From Myxococcales bacterium (GTDB lineage Bacteria > Myxococcota_A > Bradymonadia > Bradymonadales > Bradymonadaceae): a DNA stretch of 7,838 bases. The position numbers were made by a program, and so were the translations under genes. Below are positions 1-6,505 of the stretch, piece by piece; positions within the stretch are counted from its first letter, which is position 1; every line of letters begins with the position of its first letter. Under the pieces are notes generated by a model. The model ran no database searches. It was not told where the DNA came from and saw nothing but the letters and a program-made list of their open reading frames with translations. The stretch spans positions 1 to 7,838 of the forward strand of contig SKNI01000219.1 in the NCBI GenBank assembly GCA_007120615.1, written 5' to 3'.

Positions 1-73
1 GCATCGTCGAGAAGTGAGATGAAGGGATTTTGGGGCTGATGAGCCGCAGTAGACAGGTCATGGATATTCCAGG
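1..73. mobile_element. Right-end part of a MITE-like element (truncated by window edge)
   Basis: These bases are identical to the last 73 bases of the complete element at 78-229, with a constant offset of 156. The segment ends in the same terminal sequence (ATATTCCAGG at 64-73) and is followed directly by TTAG (74-77), then by the left end of the next element. It therefore reads as the right part of a second copy whose left end lies outside the window. No coding sequence is present. Confidence 0.6.
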
Positions 74-77
74 TTAG

Positions 78-229
78 CCTGGAATATTCATAACATGTCG
101 TCACGAGGCAAAATCAGCGTCAAAAGCCCAAAATCGAGCCCCGCAGGCGATGCAGCGCATCGTCGAGAAGTGAGATGAAGGGATTTTGGGGCTGATGAGC
201 CGCAGTAGACAGGTCATGGATATTCCAGG
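78..229. mobile_element. MITE-like non-autonomous element, 152 bp, with inverted termini and TTAG flanks
   Basis: The left end starts CCTGGAATAT (78-87). The reverse complement of the right end (229 backwards) starts the same way. Over the first 22 bases the two termini agree at 19 positions. TTAG lies immediately outside both ends (74-77 and 230-233), as expected of a 4-bp target-site duplication. The interior has no open reading frame of useful size, so transposition would need an enzyme supplied in trans. Terminal CC and a 4-5 bp duplication are compatible with IS1380-type elements, but that family assignment is only a guess. A dispersed structured repeat, not a transposon derivative, is the alternative. 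Confidence 0.6.
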
Positions 230-234
230 TTAGC

Positions 235-260
235 TTGCCCGCTGCGTGATCTGCTATATA
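235..260 (+). promoter_or_regulatory. Possible extended -10 promoter for the operon
   Basis: TATATA (255-260) is preceded by TGC (252-254), an extended -10 arrangement. A TTG-containing hexamer (TTGCCC, 235-240) lies only 14 bases upstream, too close for a normal -35, so the extended -10 would have to carry recognition. The position is about 80 bases before the esterase-family start, just downstream of the MITE. This is inferred from motif resemblance only. Confidence 0.3.
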
Positions 261-341
261 AACCTCTGGCGGAGGCCTCGCTTGTCTTCTCATCACTTGG
301 CTATCGTACGATTTCTTTCACTCCTGCCCCGAATAAACGCC

Positions 342-1748
342 ATGCGTATTATCACCCCGGCTCTTCTGGTCATGCTATTCACGTTCATCGCCTGTGACGG
401 GCCCTCGTCGACAGCGGAGGCTGACGGGGAAAACCAACAAGATCAGCCGGTCGTGCAACGGGAGTCTGAAGATCCGATCGCCGCCTGGCACCAGCAACGG
501 GCGCGGGAATTCTCCACCCTCGATGACCTGGCGCCGATCCTCGAGAAGGCTTCCGATCGTCGCCTCATCTTACTTGGCGAAGCCTCTCACGGGACCAGAG
601 AATATTATCAATGGCGAGCCGAGTTGAGTCTTGCCCTCGCCGACGGACCAGGGCTCGACTTTGTGGCCCTTGAGGCCGACGCCCATTCGGTGCGGGCTGC
701 CGATCAATACGTAATGGGTCAGGGCGAAGCCGATGAAGTGGAAGACCTTTTGCGAGAGCATTTTGACCGCTGGCCGCAGTGGATGTGGGCAAATGCCGAG
801 TTCGCCGAATTTTTGCGAAACGCACGGGCTCATAATCAGGAAAACCCGTCGCGCCCCCTTCGAATCTATGGAATGGACGTCTTTGGCTTTTACGACTCCA
901 TCGGACAACTCAATGCTTTGGCCGATCAATATCACCCCGACCAGGCCCCCAAACTCGCCGGACATCTCAACTGCCTGGGTCAATACGGGCGGGACCGAGA
1001 GAGTTATGCGCGAGCTCTCCATAATCGACGACACTCCCATCGGGGACACGACCATCAAGACAGCGGCGAGCCCACCTGCGAAGCGGAGATTCAGCGAGCA
1101 TTCGACCTGGTCATGGAACTCTTCTCCGAGAACGGGTACGACCATATCCTGGCCAGAACTCACGCTCATGTAGTCCGGGCCGCCGAAAACCAGCAGCGAT
1201 CTCGGATTACACACGGCAACCCCGCAACTCATTGGAACGCACGGGCCCGACCGATGTATGAGATCACCGAGGAGATTCTCACCGCCAAGGGCGACGACGC
1301 TCGAGGGGCGGTATGGGCTCATAATACTCACCTCGGCGACGCCCGCGCCTCTCGGATGGGCGATCAAGATCAGGTAAATATCGGCCAACTCTCCCGTGAG
1401 AGCCTCGGGGAAGACGCGGTACTCTCCGTCGGTTTTTCCACCTATGAGGGCCGGGTCATCGCCGGAGCCCAGTGGGGTGCCCCGTTGGAGATTATGGAAG
1501 TGCCGAAGGGAAAGGAAGACAGCCTCGATGAATTGCTGCACAGATCAGGACCCTCCAACCATTTCGTGATCTTCGAGAAGGAAGACCGAGAGTTGCCCTT
1601 TTTCCAAGAGCGCCCCGGGCAGCGCGCTATCGGGGTGGTCTATAATCCGGCACGCGAGCGATTCGGAAATTACGTTCCCACCAACCCCGCGGCCCGCTAT
1701 GACGTCTTGATCTTTCTCGCAGAAACCGAAGAACTCAACCCACTGTAG
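342..1748 (+). CDS. Erythromycin esterase-family lipoprotein
   Basis: This is a 468-residue exported protein of the erythromycin esterase superfamily (the EreA/EreB/EreC fold). Members hydrolyse esters, though most chromosomal ones have no known substrate. The ATG at 342 is chosen because it starts a typical signal peptide: Arg2, a hydrophobic stretch at residues 5-17, and a lipobox-like FIAC ending at Cys18. The frame is open back to 246, but the extra 32 residues would bury the signal. Asp19 follows the lipidated Cys; in enterobacteria this residue favours inner-membrane retention. Family landmarks are GEASHGT (Glu80, His83), VALEAD (Glu111), YGMDVFG and WAHNTHLGD (His327), which match the catalytic Glu/His positions of Ere enzymes. 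Between Cys211 and Cys246, which could form a periplasmic disulfide, is a His-rich stretch (His227, 231, 233, 236, 238). No Shine-Dalgarno is evident. It is the first gene of the putative operon, 34 bases before the next. Macrolide resistance should not be assumed. Confidence 0.88.
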   Translation: MRIITPALLVMLFTFIACDGPSSTAEADGENQQDQPVVQRESEDPIAAWHQQRAREFSTLDDLAPILEKASDRRLILLGEASHGTREYYQWRAELSLALADGPGLDFVALEADAHSVRAADQYVMGQGEADEVEDLLREHFDRWPQWMWANAEFAEFLRNARAHNQENPSRPLRIYGMDVFGFYDSIGQLNALADQYHPDQAPKLAGHLNCLGQYGRDRESYARALHNRRHSHRGHDHQDSGEPTCEAEIQRAFDLVMELFSENGYDHILARTHAHVVRAAENQQRSRITHGNPATHWNARARPMYEITEEILTAKGDDARGAVWAHNTHLGDARASRMGDQDQVNIGQLSRESLGEDAVLSVGFSTYEGRVIAGAQWGAPLEIMEVPKGKEDSLDELLHRSGPSNHFVIFEKEDRELPFFQERPGQRAIGVVYNPARERFGNYVPTNPAARYDVLIFLAETEELNPL

Positions 1749-1782
1749 CCAACTACCACTCCCTTGAGCGAAAGCAGTTATC

Positions 1783-2364
1783 ATGACCGAACCCCTATTG
1801 CGCGAAGGCTCGCTTACCTGGCGAAAAGAACTCGTCGATTTCGTCGAAAAACTTCGAGGGGCGCTGCCCCAACAGGACGAATTAACCCCTCTGCAAGACT
1901 GGCAGCGCCGGATTACGGGCGGTGTGGTCGTCCAATTCTTCAGCTTTTTGGAGAAGACCGCCTCCGAGGAGCTCTATCCCCAGCTTGCGGATCATCCTCT
2001 TCCGGAGCGGCTCTTTCTACTGGTCACCGACGAGCCAGGACTTCTGGCAGCCCAGGAATTAATGGACCTCGATAGCGTTCAGGCCTACGCCGTTCTCAAA
2101 GAAGAGTGGCGAGCATTTCTGGAAGCGCCCAACACCGATCCCGACGAGGCCTACATCCATCATTATCAATTCTGGAGCGTCTGGCATCAAAATATACCGG
2201 ATAATTGGGATGTGGAACCCCTGGAAGAGGGCTACGATTACTGGCTTCACGAGGAGGGTTTTGCCCTGGCCGACGGAGCCGGACGGGGCGCTCAGCACCT
2301 CTGGAAATGGAACGGCGAAAAAATGGAATTGGCTGAAGAAACCATGACCTCCTGGACTTCGTGA
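1783..2364 (+). CDS. Hypothetical acidic cytosolic protein
   Basis: I do not recognise this 193-residue protein. It has no signal peptide or membrane segment. The first half looks helical and charged (for example WRKELVDFVEKLRGALP near the N-terminus). The second half is rich in aromatic residues and His, with IHHYQFWSVWHQ, a Glu/Asp-rich EEGYDYW segment, and a C-terminal HLWKWNGEKMEL that could be a pair of beta strands. Glu and Asp clearly exceed Lys and Arg. The ATG at 1783 is the first in-frame start after the preceding gene (34-base gap); the upstream sequence has only a weak GAGCGAAAG-type ribosome site. The gap to the next gene is 39 bases on the same strand, so it is probably cotranscribed with the esterase-family lipoprotein and the head-group genes. 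Coding status is supported by length, codon use like its neighbours and tight packing. Function is unknown. Confidence 0.75.
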   Translation: MTEPLLREGSLTWRKELVDFVEKLRGALPQQDELTPLQDWQRRITGGVVVQFFSFLEKTASEELYPQLADHPLPERLFLLVTDEPGLLAAQELMDLDSVQAYAVLKEEWRAFLEAPNTDPDEAYIHHYQFWSVWHQNIPDNWDVEPLEEGYDYWLHEEGFALADGAGRGAQHLWKWNGEKMELAEETMTSWTS

Positions 2365-2403
2365 TACTTTCTTTGTCTTACCCCTGCCCGCGGACAAATT
2401 GAG

Positions 2404-3162
2404 ATGGCTGGATTTATTGGAGCGATTCGTCAGGTCTACCGCGACTCGCAAAAATCAGAAGATATCGCGTGGAATACCTACGTAGCCAGACCGCTGGCGG
2501 CGGTGTTGGTACATCTGCTTCGCTCCACTCCCCTGACGCCCAACCAGGTCACGTTTCTGGGGGGATTTGTCTTCGTATTCGCCGCCGTGGCTCTGATCGC
2601 CTGGCCCGGTCCGGTGGGCTTTCTGGTGGCTGCGCTGATCGTTCAATTTTCCTATCTCCTGGACTGCGCAGACGGACAACTGGCCCGCATCAAGCAGATG
2701 ACCTCCGAGGTGGGCGCCCACCTCGACTTTTTGATGGACGAGTTCAAGGCTCTCCTTCTGGTGGGTGCGGCCGGGATTCGCCTCTGGGTCGTAGAGGACG
2801 ATATTCTATGGCTTTTTGTGGCCATCGGGGCGGTCTTCATTGTCTCCGCGGCCACGTCCCTGACGAATTTCATCCGCCGCCCGGAGTACGCCGGCAAAGC
2901 GGTGGGCCCCGGGGAATCGGCCAAAAAACGGGCCCTTCCGAAATCACCGGTGGGCAAAGTGATCTGGCTGGTGGAAGCAGTGGCTCGATATTTTGTGCAC
3001 TACCCCTCCTGGATCATCTGGATCGCCATCGTTGGATTTTTCGTTCCCCTGGACACGGCTATCCTCTTTCTGGTTCCCTTTCTGGGCGTGTACATCCTCT
3101 ATATGGGCCGTACGAGCCTGAGTATTCTCCTTAAACTTGGCACGCCGGGATTTTATCGATGA
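2404..3162 (+). CDS. CDP-alcohol phosphatidyltransferase family protein
   Basis: This 252-residue integral membrane enzyme belongs to the family that transfers a phospho-alcohol between a CDP-linked donor and a hydroxyl acceptor, producing phospholipids or related phosphodiesters. The full signature D-x2-DG-x2-AR-x8-G-x3-D-x3-D is intact: Asp87, Asp90, Gly91, Ala94, Arg95, Gly104, Asp108, Asp112. These aspartates bind the two metal ions and serve as base. The family's PNxxT element before the first helix is at 46-50. About six hydrophobic segments can be seen, roughly 51-67, 70-86, 115-130, 133-152 and two in 200-245. The ATG at 2404 keeps the expected N-terminal amphipathic part; no strong ribosome site precedes it. 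The stop overlaps the next start (ATGA at 3159), coupling it to a LicC-like cytidylyltransferase. That pairing suggests a head-group transferase of ethanolamine/choline phosphotransferase type, not PgsA or PssA. The substrate cannot be read from sequence. Confidence 0.93.
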   Translation: MAGFIGAIRQVYRDSQKSEDIAWNTYVARPLAAVLVHLLRSTPLTPNQVTFLGGFVFVFAAVALIAWPGPVGFLVAALIVQFSYLLDCADGQLARIKQMTSEVGAHLDFLMDEFKALLLVGAAGIRLWVVEDDILWLFVAIGAVFIVSAATSLTNFIRRPEYAGKAVGPGESAKKRALPKSPVGKVIWLVEAVARYFVHYPSWIIWIAIVGFFVPLDTAILFLVPFLGVYILYMGRTSLSILLKLGTPGFYR

Positions 3163-3911
3163 CAAATGTGATTATCATTGCAGCCGGACGGGGAAGTCGC
3201 CTGGAGCATCACACCGACGAGCGCCCCAAATGCATGGTCACCGTCGCCGGTCGATCGATCCTCGATCATCAACTGGCGGCCTTACAAAGCCATGGATTGA
3301 CCGATCTTCATATCATTCGCGGGTATCTGGCCGAGAAATTAGAAGTCGACGGAGCCAGCTATTACGCCAATACCAGCTGGAGAGATAATAATATTCTCCA
3401 CTCCCTTTTCTGCGCCCGTGAGGCGATGAAAGGACCTTTTTTGTCGACCTATTCCGACATCGTCTACACCGCAGAAGTGGTGGAAGCCGCGCTGCGACAG
3501 CCCGGTGATATCAACCTGGTCGTCGACCGGAAGTGGCATCAGGCCTATGAGGGTCGTGTCGATCACCCGGTGGGCCAGGCGGAGCTCGTACAAGCAGACG
3601 GCGGGCGCGTGCTCCAGGTGGGAAAAGACGTCGGCCCAGCAGGCGCGGCGGGAGAATTCATCGGCCTGGCCTCTTATACGGCGCGGGGTGCTGAGTTGAT
3701 GCGGGAGACCTTCGAGGATCTGGAGTCCACCCTTGGACCGGATGACCTCTTTCGCCACGGGCGGATCTTTCGAAAAGCCTACCTCGCCGACCTATTTGAA
3801 GAGATGATCGACCGGGGAATTGAGATCAACTGGACTCCCATTGACGGCGGCTGGCGTGAGATCGACACGGTCCAGGATCTACAGGCCGTCAACCAAGCGT
3901 GGAGCCCATGA
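3159..3911 (+). CDS. Phosphocholine cytidylyltransferase-like nucleotidyltransferase
   Basis: This soluble 250-residue protein has the sugar-nucleotidyltransferase fold and resembles LicC, which joins CTP and phosphocholine into CDP-choline. The N-terminal nucleotide loop is AAGRGSRL (residues 8-15), followed by RPKCMV with Lys24, both standard for the fold. Asp100 in TYSDIVY fits the metal-binding Asp. The YANTSWRDNNILHSL stretch (Asn77, Asn78) and the C-terminal REIDTVQDL (Asp236) recall LicC specifically; other nucleotidyltransferases such as RmlA or GlmU look different there. Length is slightly above LicC. The start lies in an ATGA overlap with the phosphatidyltransferase, and the end overlaps the rhomboid start in the same way, so the three are likely translated as a unit. 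Likely role, by inference: making CDP-X (X may be choline, ethanolamine, a phosphonate or another polar group) for the upstream membrane enzyme. No choline kinase (LicA) or transporter is in the window. Confidence 0.88.
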   Translation: MTNVIIIAAGRGSRLEHHTDERPKCMVTVAGRSILDHQLAALQSHGLTDLHIIRGYLAEKLEVDGASYYANTSWRDNNILHSLFCAREAMKGPFLSTYSDIVYTAEVVEAALRQPGDINLVVDRKWHQAYEGRVDHPVGQAELVQADGGRVLQVGKDVGPAGAAGEFIGLASYTARGAELMRETFEDLESTLGPDDLFRHGRIFRKAYLADLFEEMIDRGIEINWTPIDGGWREIDTVQDLQAVNQAWSP

Positions 3912-5299
3912 GCCAGGAGCCGCTCATAAACAGGGGCGACTTCTTGCCACTGGCGCCTCCAAAGATGTGGACGCGAGGCTTTCTGTTCATCTGCGGGATC
4001 GTCACATTATTGCTCCTGATGTTCGTTCGTGAGATGTCTCTGTTGATGGAGGCCGAGTTTTCTCAGATTACCTGGCTGGTGCCTCTCATCACGGTCACCG
4101 TGTTGATGGCGATTCGACGCCTGCTGTTGCCCTCAAGACCCCGCAAAATCCGCTTCTTCGAAGATCATGTGGAGATCCCTCGAGGGCGAAATTCCCGCCG
4201 ATCTCATACGACAAAATACGACGAGATCCGCACCATCGTCCCCCTTTCGTCCAGGGGCCAGCCGGCGCTGGTCATCGATAGTCCGGGGAGAGTCCACGTT
4301 TTGGTGGCTGCGGATTTTGCTCACCCCGAATTATGGCGAGTGTTATGGGCTCAGCTGATGGAGCGAATCCGGCGACGACCGGGATCGATAGAACAGCTTC
4401 ATGCGATGCGGGATCTGGCCAATCTTAGCCAACAAACCAGCTCCACCTCTCCGACCTTTACCAAACGCCTCTTCTGGGTGATCGCCGCCATTTTCGGCGC
4501 TCAATATTTTTTATCTCCCCCGGTGGACATCCTCGAATACCTCTATTTCGGGGCCAATTCCTCGGTCCTGGTCCTCGAGTCCGGGCAGTGGTGGCGAGTG
4601 GTGACGGCGAATTTGCTCCACGGCAATCTCCTTCATATCGGAGTAAATGGATTCGCTCTTTATTTTCTGGGCACCTATTCCGAGCGGCTCCTGGGAGTTC
4701 CCCGAACGGTCGTTTTAATTCTGGGCTCCGGATTATTCGGCGCCGCCGCTTCCATGATCGGGACACCGCTCTTCTCGGTGGGAATCTCCACGGCGATCTT
4801 CGGACTTCTCGGTTCGTATCTGGCAGTTCATCTTCGCTTCGGAAAAGAGCTCCCGCCGCCCTATCGGCAGAGTCGCCTGTGGTGGACAGTGATATTGGTG
4901 CTCAACGGTCTGCTCTCCATCGGGGTACCGGTCATCGACGGATGGGGCCACTTCGGCGGCTTTGTCGCCGGGCTGGCGTTAACCCTGGTGATGCTTCGTG
5001 GTCAGGAGAGTTTCATACCCCGCCCGCCCCACGGCTCGATCACCAATCTTTTTGCCGCCCTTCTGGTGGCTCTCTACGCCGGCGCCTCGGTCTTCGCTGT
5101 GGGATATGCCCTGGGCGATCATCCCGAAGACGAGGTTCGTATCGCTCAGGAGCTTTTGGAGCGATCTGACGAAGAAAATCCCCTCATGCTTCTGGAGATG
5201 GTGCGCCAGTGGGATCTCTACCAACCCCAGGAAGAGCGGTCGCCTGAGCTCAGCGAAATTCTGCGCAGATTGGAGAGTAAGGCTCGAGATAGACTTTAG
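3908..5299 (+). CDS. Rhomboid intramembrane serine protease with N-terminal membrane/PH-like region
   Basis: This 463-residue protein has two parts. Residues 24-40 and 54-69 are hydrophobic helices, followed at about 79-160 by a soluble segment whose strand pattern (KIRFFEDHVEIP, KYDEIRTIVPL, PALVIDSPGRVHVLV) and closing helix resemble bacterial PH-like domains. From about 190 comes a rhomboid protease, which cleaves membrane-embedded substrates. His238/His243/Asn247 lie in LLHGNLLHIGVN, catalytic Ser294 in GISTAIFG and catalytic His348 in GWGHFGGF. All catalytic elements are present, so it should be active. A last hydrophobic segment near 380-400 gives a seven-helix rhomboid core, ahead of a charged helical tail of about 60 residues. 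The ATG at 3908 is preferred because it forms an ATGA overlap with the upstream stop, as at 3159. A GTG at 3899 would add three residues. GGAG at 3901-3904 is close to the ATG. It is the last gene of the run and ends 13 bases from a convergent gene. Confidence 0.92.
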   Translation: MSQEPLINRGDFLPLAPPKMWTRGFLFICGIVTLLLLMFVREMSLLMEAEFSQITWLVPLITVTVLMAIRRLLLPSRPRKIRFFEDHVEIPRGRNSRRSHTTKYDEIRTIVPLSSRGQPALVIDSPGRVHVLVAADFAHPELWRVLWAQLMERIRRRPGSIEQLHAMRDLANLSQQTSSTSPTFTKRLFWVIAAIFGAQYFLSPPVDILEYLYFGANSSVLVLESGQWWRVVTANLLHGNLLHIGVNGFALYFLGTYSERLLGVPRTVVLILGSGLFGAAASMIGTPLFSVGISTAIFGLLGSYLAVHLRFGKELPPPYRQSRLWWTVILVLNGLLSIGVPVIDGWGHFGGFVAGLALTLVMLRGQESFIPRPPHGSITNLFAALLVALYAGASVFAVGYALGDHPEDEVRIAQELLERSDEENPLMLLEMVRQWDLYQPQEERSPELSEILRRLESKARDRL

Positions 5300-5300
5300 A

Positions 5301-5324
5301 TCCGAAGCTCTCTTACTTTTCGGA
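5301..5324. terminator. Weak hairpin between convergent genes
   Basis: TCCGAA (5301-5306) and TTCGGA (5319-5324) are exact reverse complements separated by 12 bases, in the junction between the rhomboid and pseudouridine synthase stops. It overlaps the last codons of the latter. There is no T-run on either strand, so it is at best a weak or assisted bidirectional terminator. Confidence 0.2.
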
Positions 5325-6281
5325 GTGCCAGATCTCAGGCAGGGGCGCTTCCACCCGCAAACGCTCACCGGTGACGGGATGGCCGATTCCAATTCGCCAG
5401 GCGTGAAGCGCATGACGGGGAAAGTGAAGCTCGGCCAGTAGCTCTTGATCGTCTGGAAAATCACAGGTGGCTTTGAAAAAGTCGTCGGACTTTCCGTAGA
5501 GCTTGTCTCCCGCGATAGGCGTTCCTTCCATGGCCAGATGCACTCGAATCTGGTGTTGGCGACCGGTCTCGATTCGAACCTCCAGATCGGCCAGATCTCC
5601 CATCGGGTGAGACTGACGCCCTAGAACTTTGACCTGGGTTCGCGCGTGGAGATCACCGTGCCATACCCGCATGGGAAGTGAGCTGGTCTCATCAAACCCG
5701 AGAGGAGAATCTAGAATGCGTTTTTCGCCGACCTCCCAGGTAGTTTCGGGGTCTATCACCAGAGCTCGATAGACTTTCTGAGGGTCATCACTGGCGAAGA
5801 GTTCCCGAAGAGGGGCTACAAACTCGGAGGTTCGGGCGCAGACGAGGGCGCCGCTGGTCTCCCGATCAAGCCTGTGAGCCGGCTCCGCCCCCTCCCATCC
5901 AAGTCGCTTGAAATAGAAGGTGATCGTATTGAGTCTGACCGTAGCCGTCTCGTGGACCAGCATTCCCGAGGGTTTATCGACGATCACCACAGCGGCGTCC
6001 TCAAAAAGGATCGACGCTTCTTCGTCCTGAACCACCTCCGGCTCCAACTCCTCGCGAATGATCACCACGTCGGCGAGCCGAAGTTTTGTGCCCGCTTTTA
6101 CTTTGCGCTCCGGAAGTACCTCGACGGTGCCGCTACAGGCGACGCGCCCGGCCAGCGATCTGGACATCCCATCGATTCGATTGGCCAGAAATTGATCGAG
6201 GCGCCAACCGATGAAGTTATGGTCCACCTCGTAGCGGCGGACCCTGATATTGTCGTCGATACGTTTTCCCTGATCTGACAC
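5313..6281 (-). CDS. RluA-family RNA pseudouridine synthase
   Basis: This 322-residue cytosolic enzyme isomerises uridine to pseudouridine in rRNA or tRNA. An S4-type RNA-binding domain occupies about residues 17-75 (WRLDQFLANRI, then SRSLAGRVACSGTVEV). The catalytic domain begins at VVIVDKPSGMLVH. The catalytic motif HRLDRETSG carries Asp139, and QHQIRVHLAMEG...GDKLYG is the family's C-terminal signature. Target uridines cannot be assigned; RluC, RluD and other RluA members share this layout. The start is not ATG. GTG at 6281 is chosen because GGGAG (minus strand, 6287-6291) lies 5 bases before it. Upstream in-frame TTG (6317) and GTG (6314) would add 12 or 11 residues, have no comparable ribosome site and would lengthen a tail with no family match. 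The first in-frame ATG is inside the S4 domain and too late. It is convergent with the five-gene run and appears to be a single-gene unit. Confidence 0.92.
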   Translation of the reverse strand: MSDQGKRIDDNIRVRRYEVDHNFIGWRLDQFLANRIDGMSRSLAGRVACSGTVEVLPERKVKAGTKLRLADVVIIREELEPEVVQDEEASILFEDAAVVIVDKPSGMLVHETATVRLNTITFYFKRLGWEGAEPAHRLDRETSGALVCARTSEFVAPLRELFASDDPQKVYRALVIDPETTWEVGEKRILDSPLGFDETSSLPMRVWHGDLHARTQVKVLGRQSHPMGDLADLEVRIETGRQHQIRVHLAMEGTPIAGDKLYGKSDDFFKATCDFPDDQELLAELHFPRHALHAWRIGIGHPVTGERLRVEAPLPEIWHSEK

Positions 6282-6286
6282 GCGAA

Positions 6287-6291
6287 CTCCC
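6287..6291 (-). promoter_or_regulatory. Ribosome binding site that decides the pseudouridine synthase start
   Basis: On the minus strand this reads GGGAG, five bases ahead of the GTG at 6281-6279. It is the best Shine-Dalgarno near any of the candidate starts (6317 TTG, 6314 GTG, 6281 GTG) and is the reason for preferring the last of these. Confidence 0.55.
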
Positions 6292-6431
6292 GAAACCGAC
6301 TGCTTTCGAATCACCAACCTGGATTATGAGTACATTCTTATGCCATTAGCTGACAATGCCCGCCGCTTTTCGGAGCCCCACCGTCGATTTGCATCTCACC
6401 AAAATAACTGCGAAAGTACCGTCGGTTTTCG

Positions 6432-6477
6432 GCGCGGACGTCCCCGTCTTCCCATGGAAAGACGGGGACGTCCGCGC
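6432..6477. repeat. Long perfect palindrome, REP-like copy A
   Basis: Arms 6432-6450 and 6459-6477 are perfect 19-bp reverse complements around an 8-base centre (CCCATGGA). The arms contain the self-palindromic core GGACGTCC. The 15 bases GCGCGGACGTCCCCG (6432-6446) and GGACGTCCGCGCTCC (6466-6480) recur in the palindrome at 7233-7310, so this is one of at least two copies of a repeat family. It sits between the divergent pseudouridine synthase and HTH genes. It has no T-run, so a simple terminator is unlikely. Confidence 0.85.
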
Positions 6478-6505
6478 TCCATCTAACGGACCAATAGCCA
6501 GCACC

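Larger units (their letters stand above)
1..234. repeat. 78-bp perfect direct repeat, period 156 bp
   Basis: Bases 1-78 and 157-234 are identical, and the match breaks at 79/235 (c versus t). The repeat probably extends left of the window. The period equals one 152-bp element plus one TTAG, so the direct repeat follows from two adjacent element copies sharing a TTAG junction. The junction of the two copies makes a strong hairpin at 61-90: a 10-bp perfect stem 64-73/78-87 around the loop TTAG, extendable by three more pairs including one G-T. Confidence 0.85.

Noticed and set aside
1..234. CRISPR array suggested by the repeated block
   Set aside because: The repeat is 78 bp with a 156-bp period and TTAG-flanked inverted termini; there are only two units and no short regular spacers.
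246..341. 32-codon upstream extension of the esterase-family gene
   Set aside because: It starts within the possible promoter region and would place the lipoprotein signal peptide internally; the ATG at 342 gives a normal signal.
570..1541. 323-codon minus-strand frame inside the esterase-family gene
   Set aside because: It is the antisense shadow of a gene with intact catalytic motifs, with no recognisable domain or ribosome site.
342..1748. Calling this gene a macrolide resistance determinant
   Set aside because: It belongs to the broad Ere superfamily, but most chromosomal lipoprotein members have no shown macrolide activity and there is no resistance or mobile context for it.
6356..6505. 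N-terminal extension of the HTH gene by 50 codons
   Set aside because: It would translate the REP-like palindrome at 6432-6477, and the family similarity begins only after the ATG at 6506.
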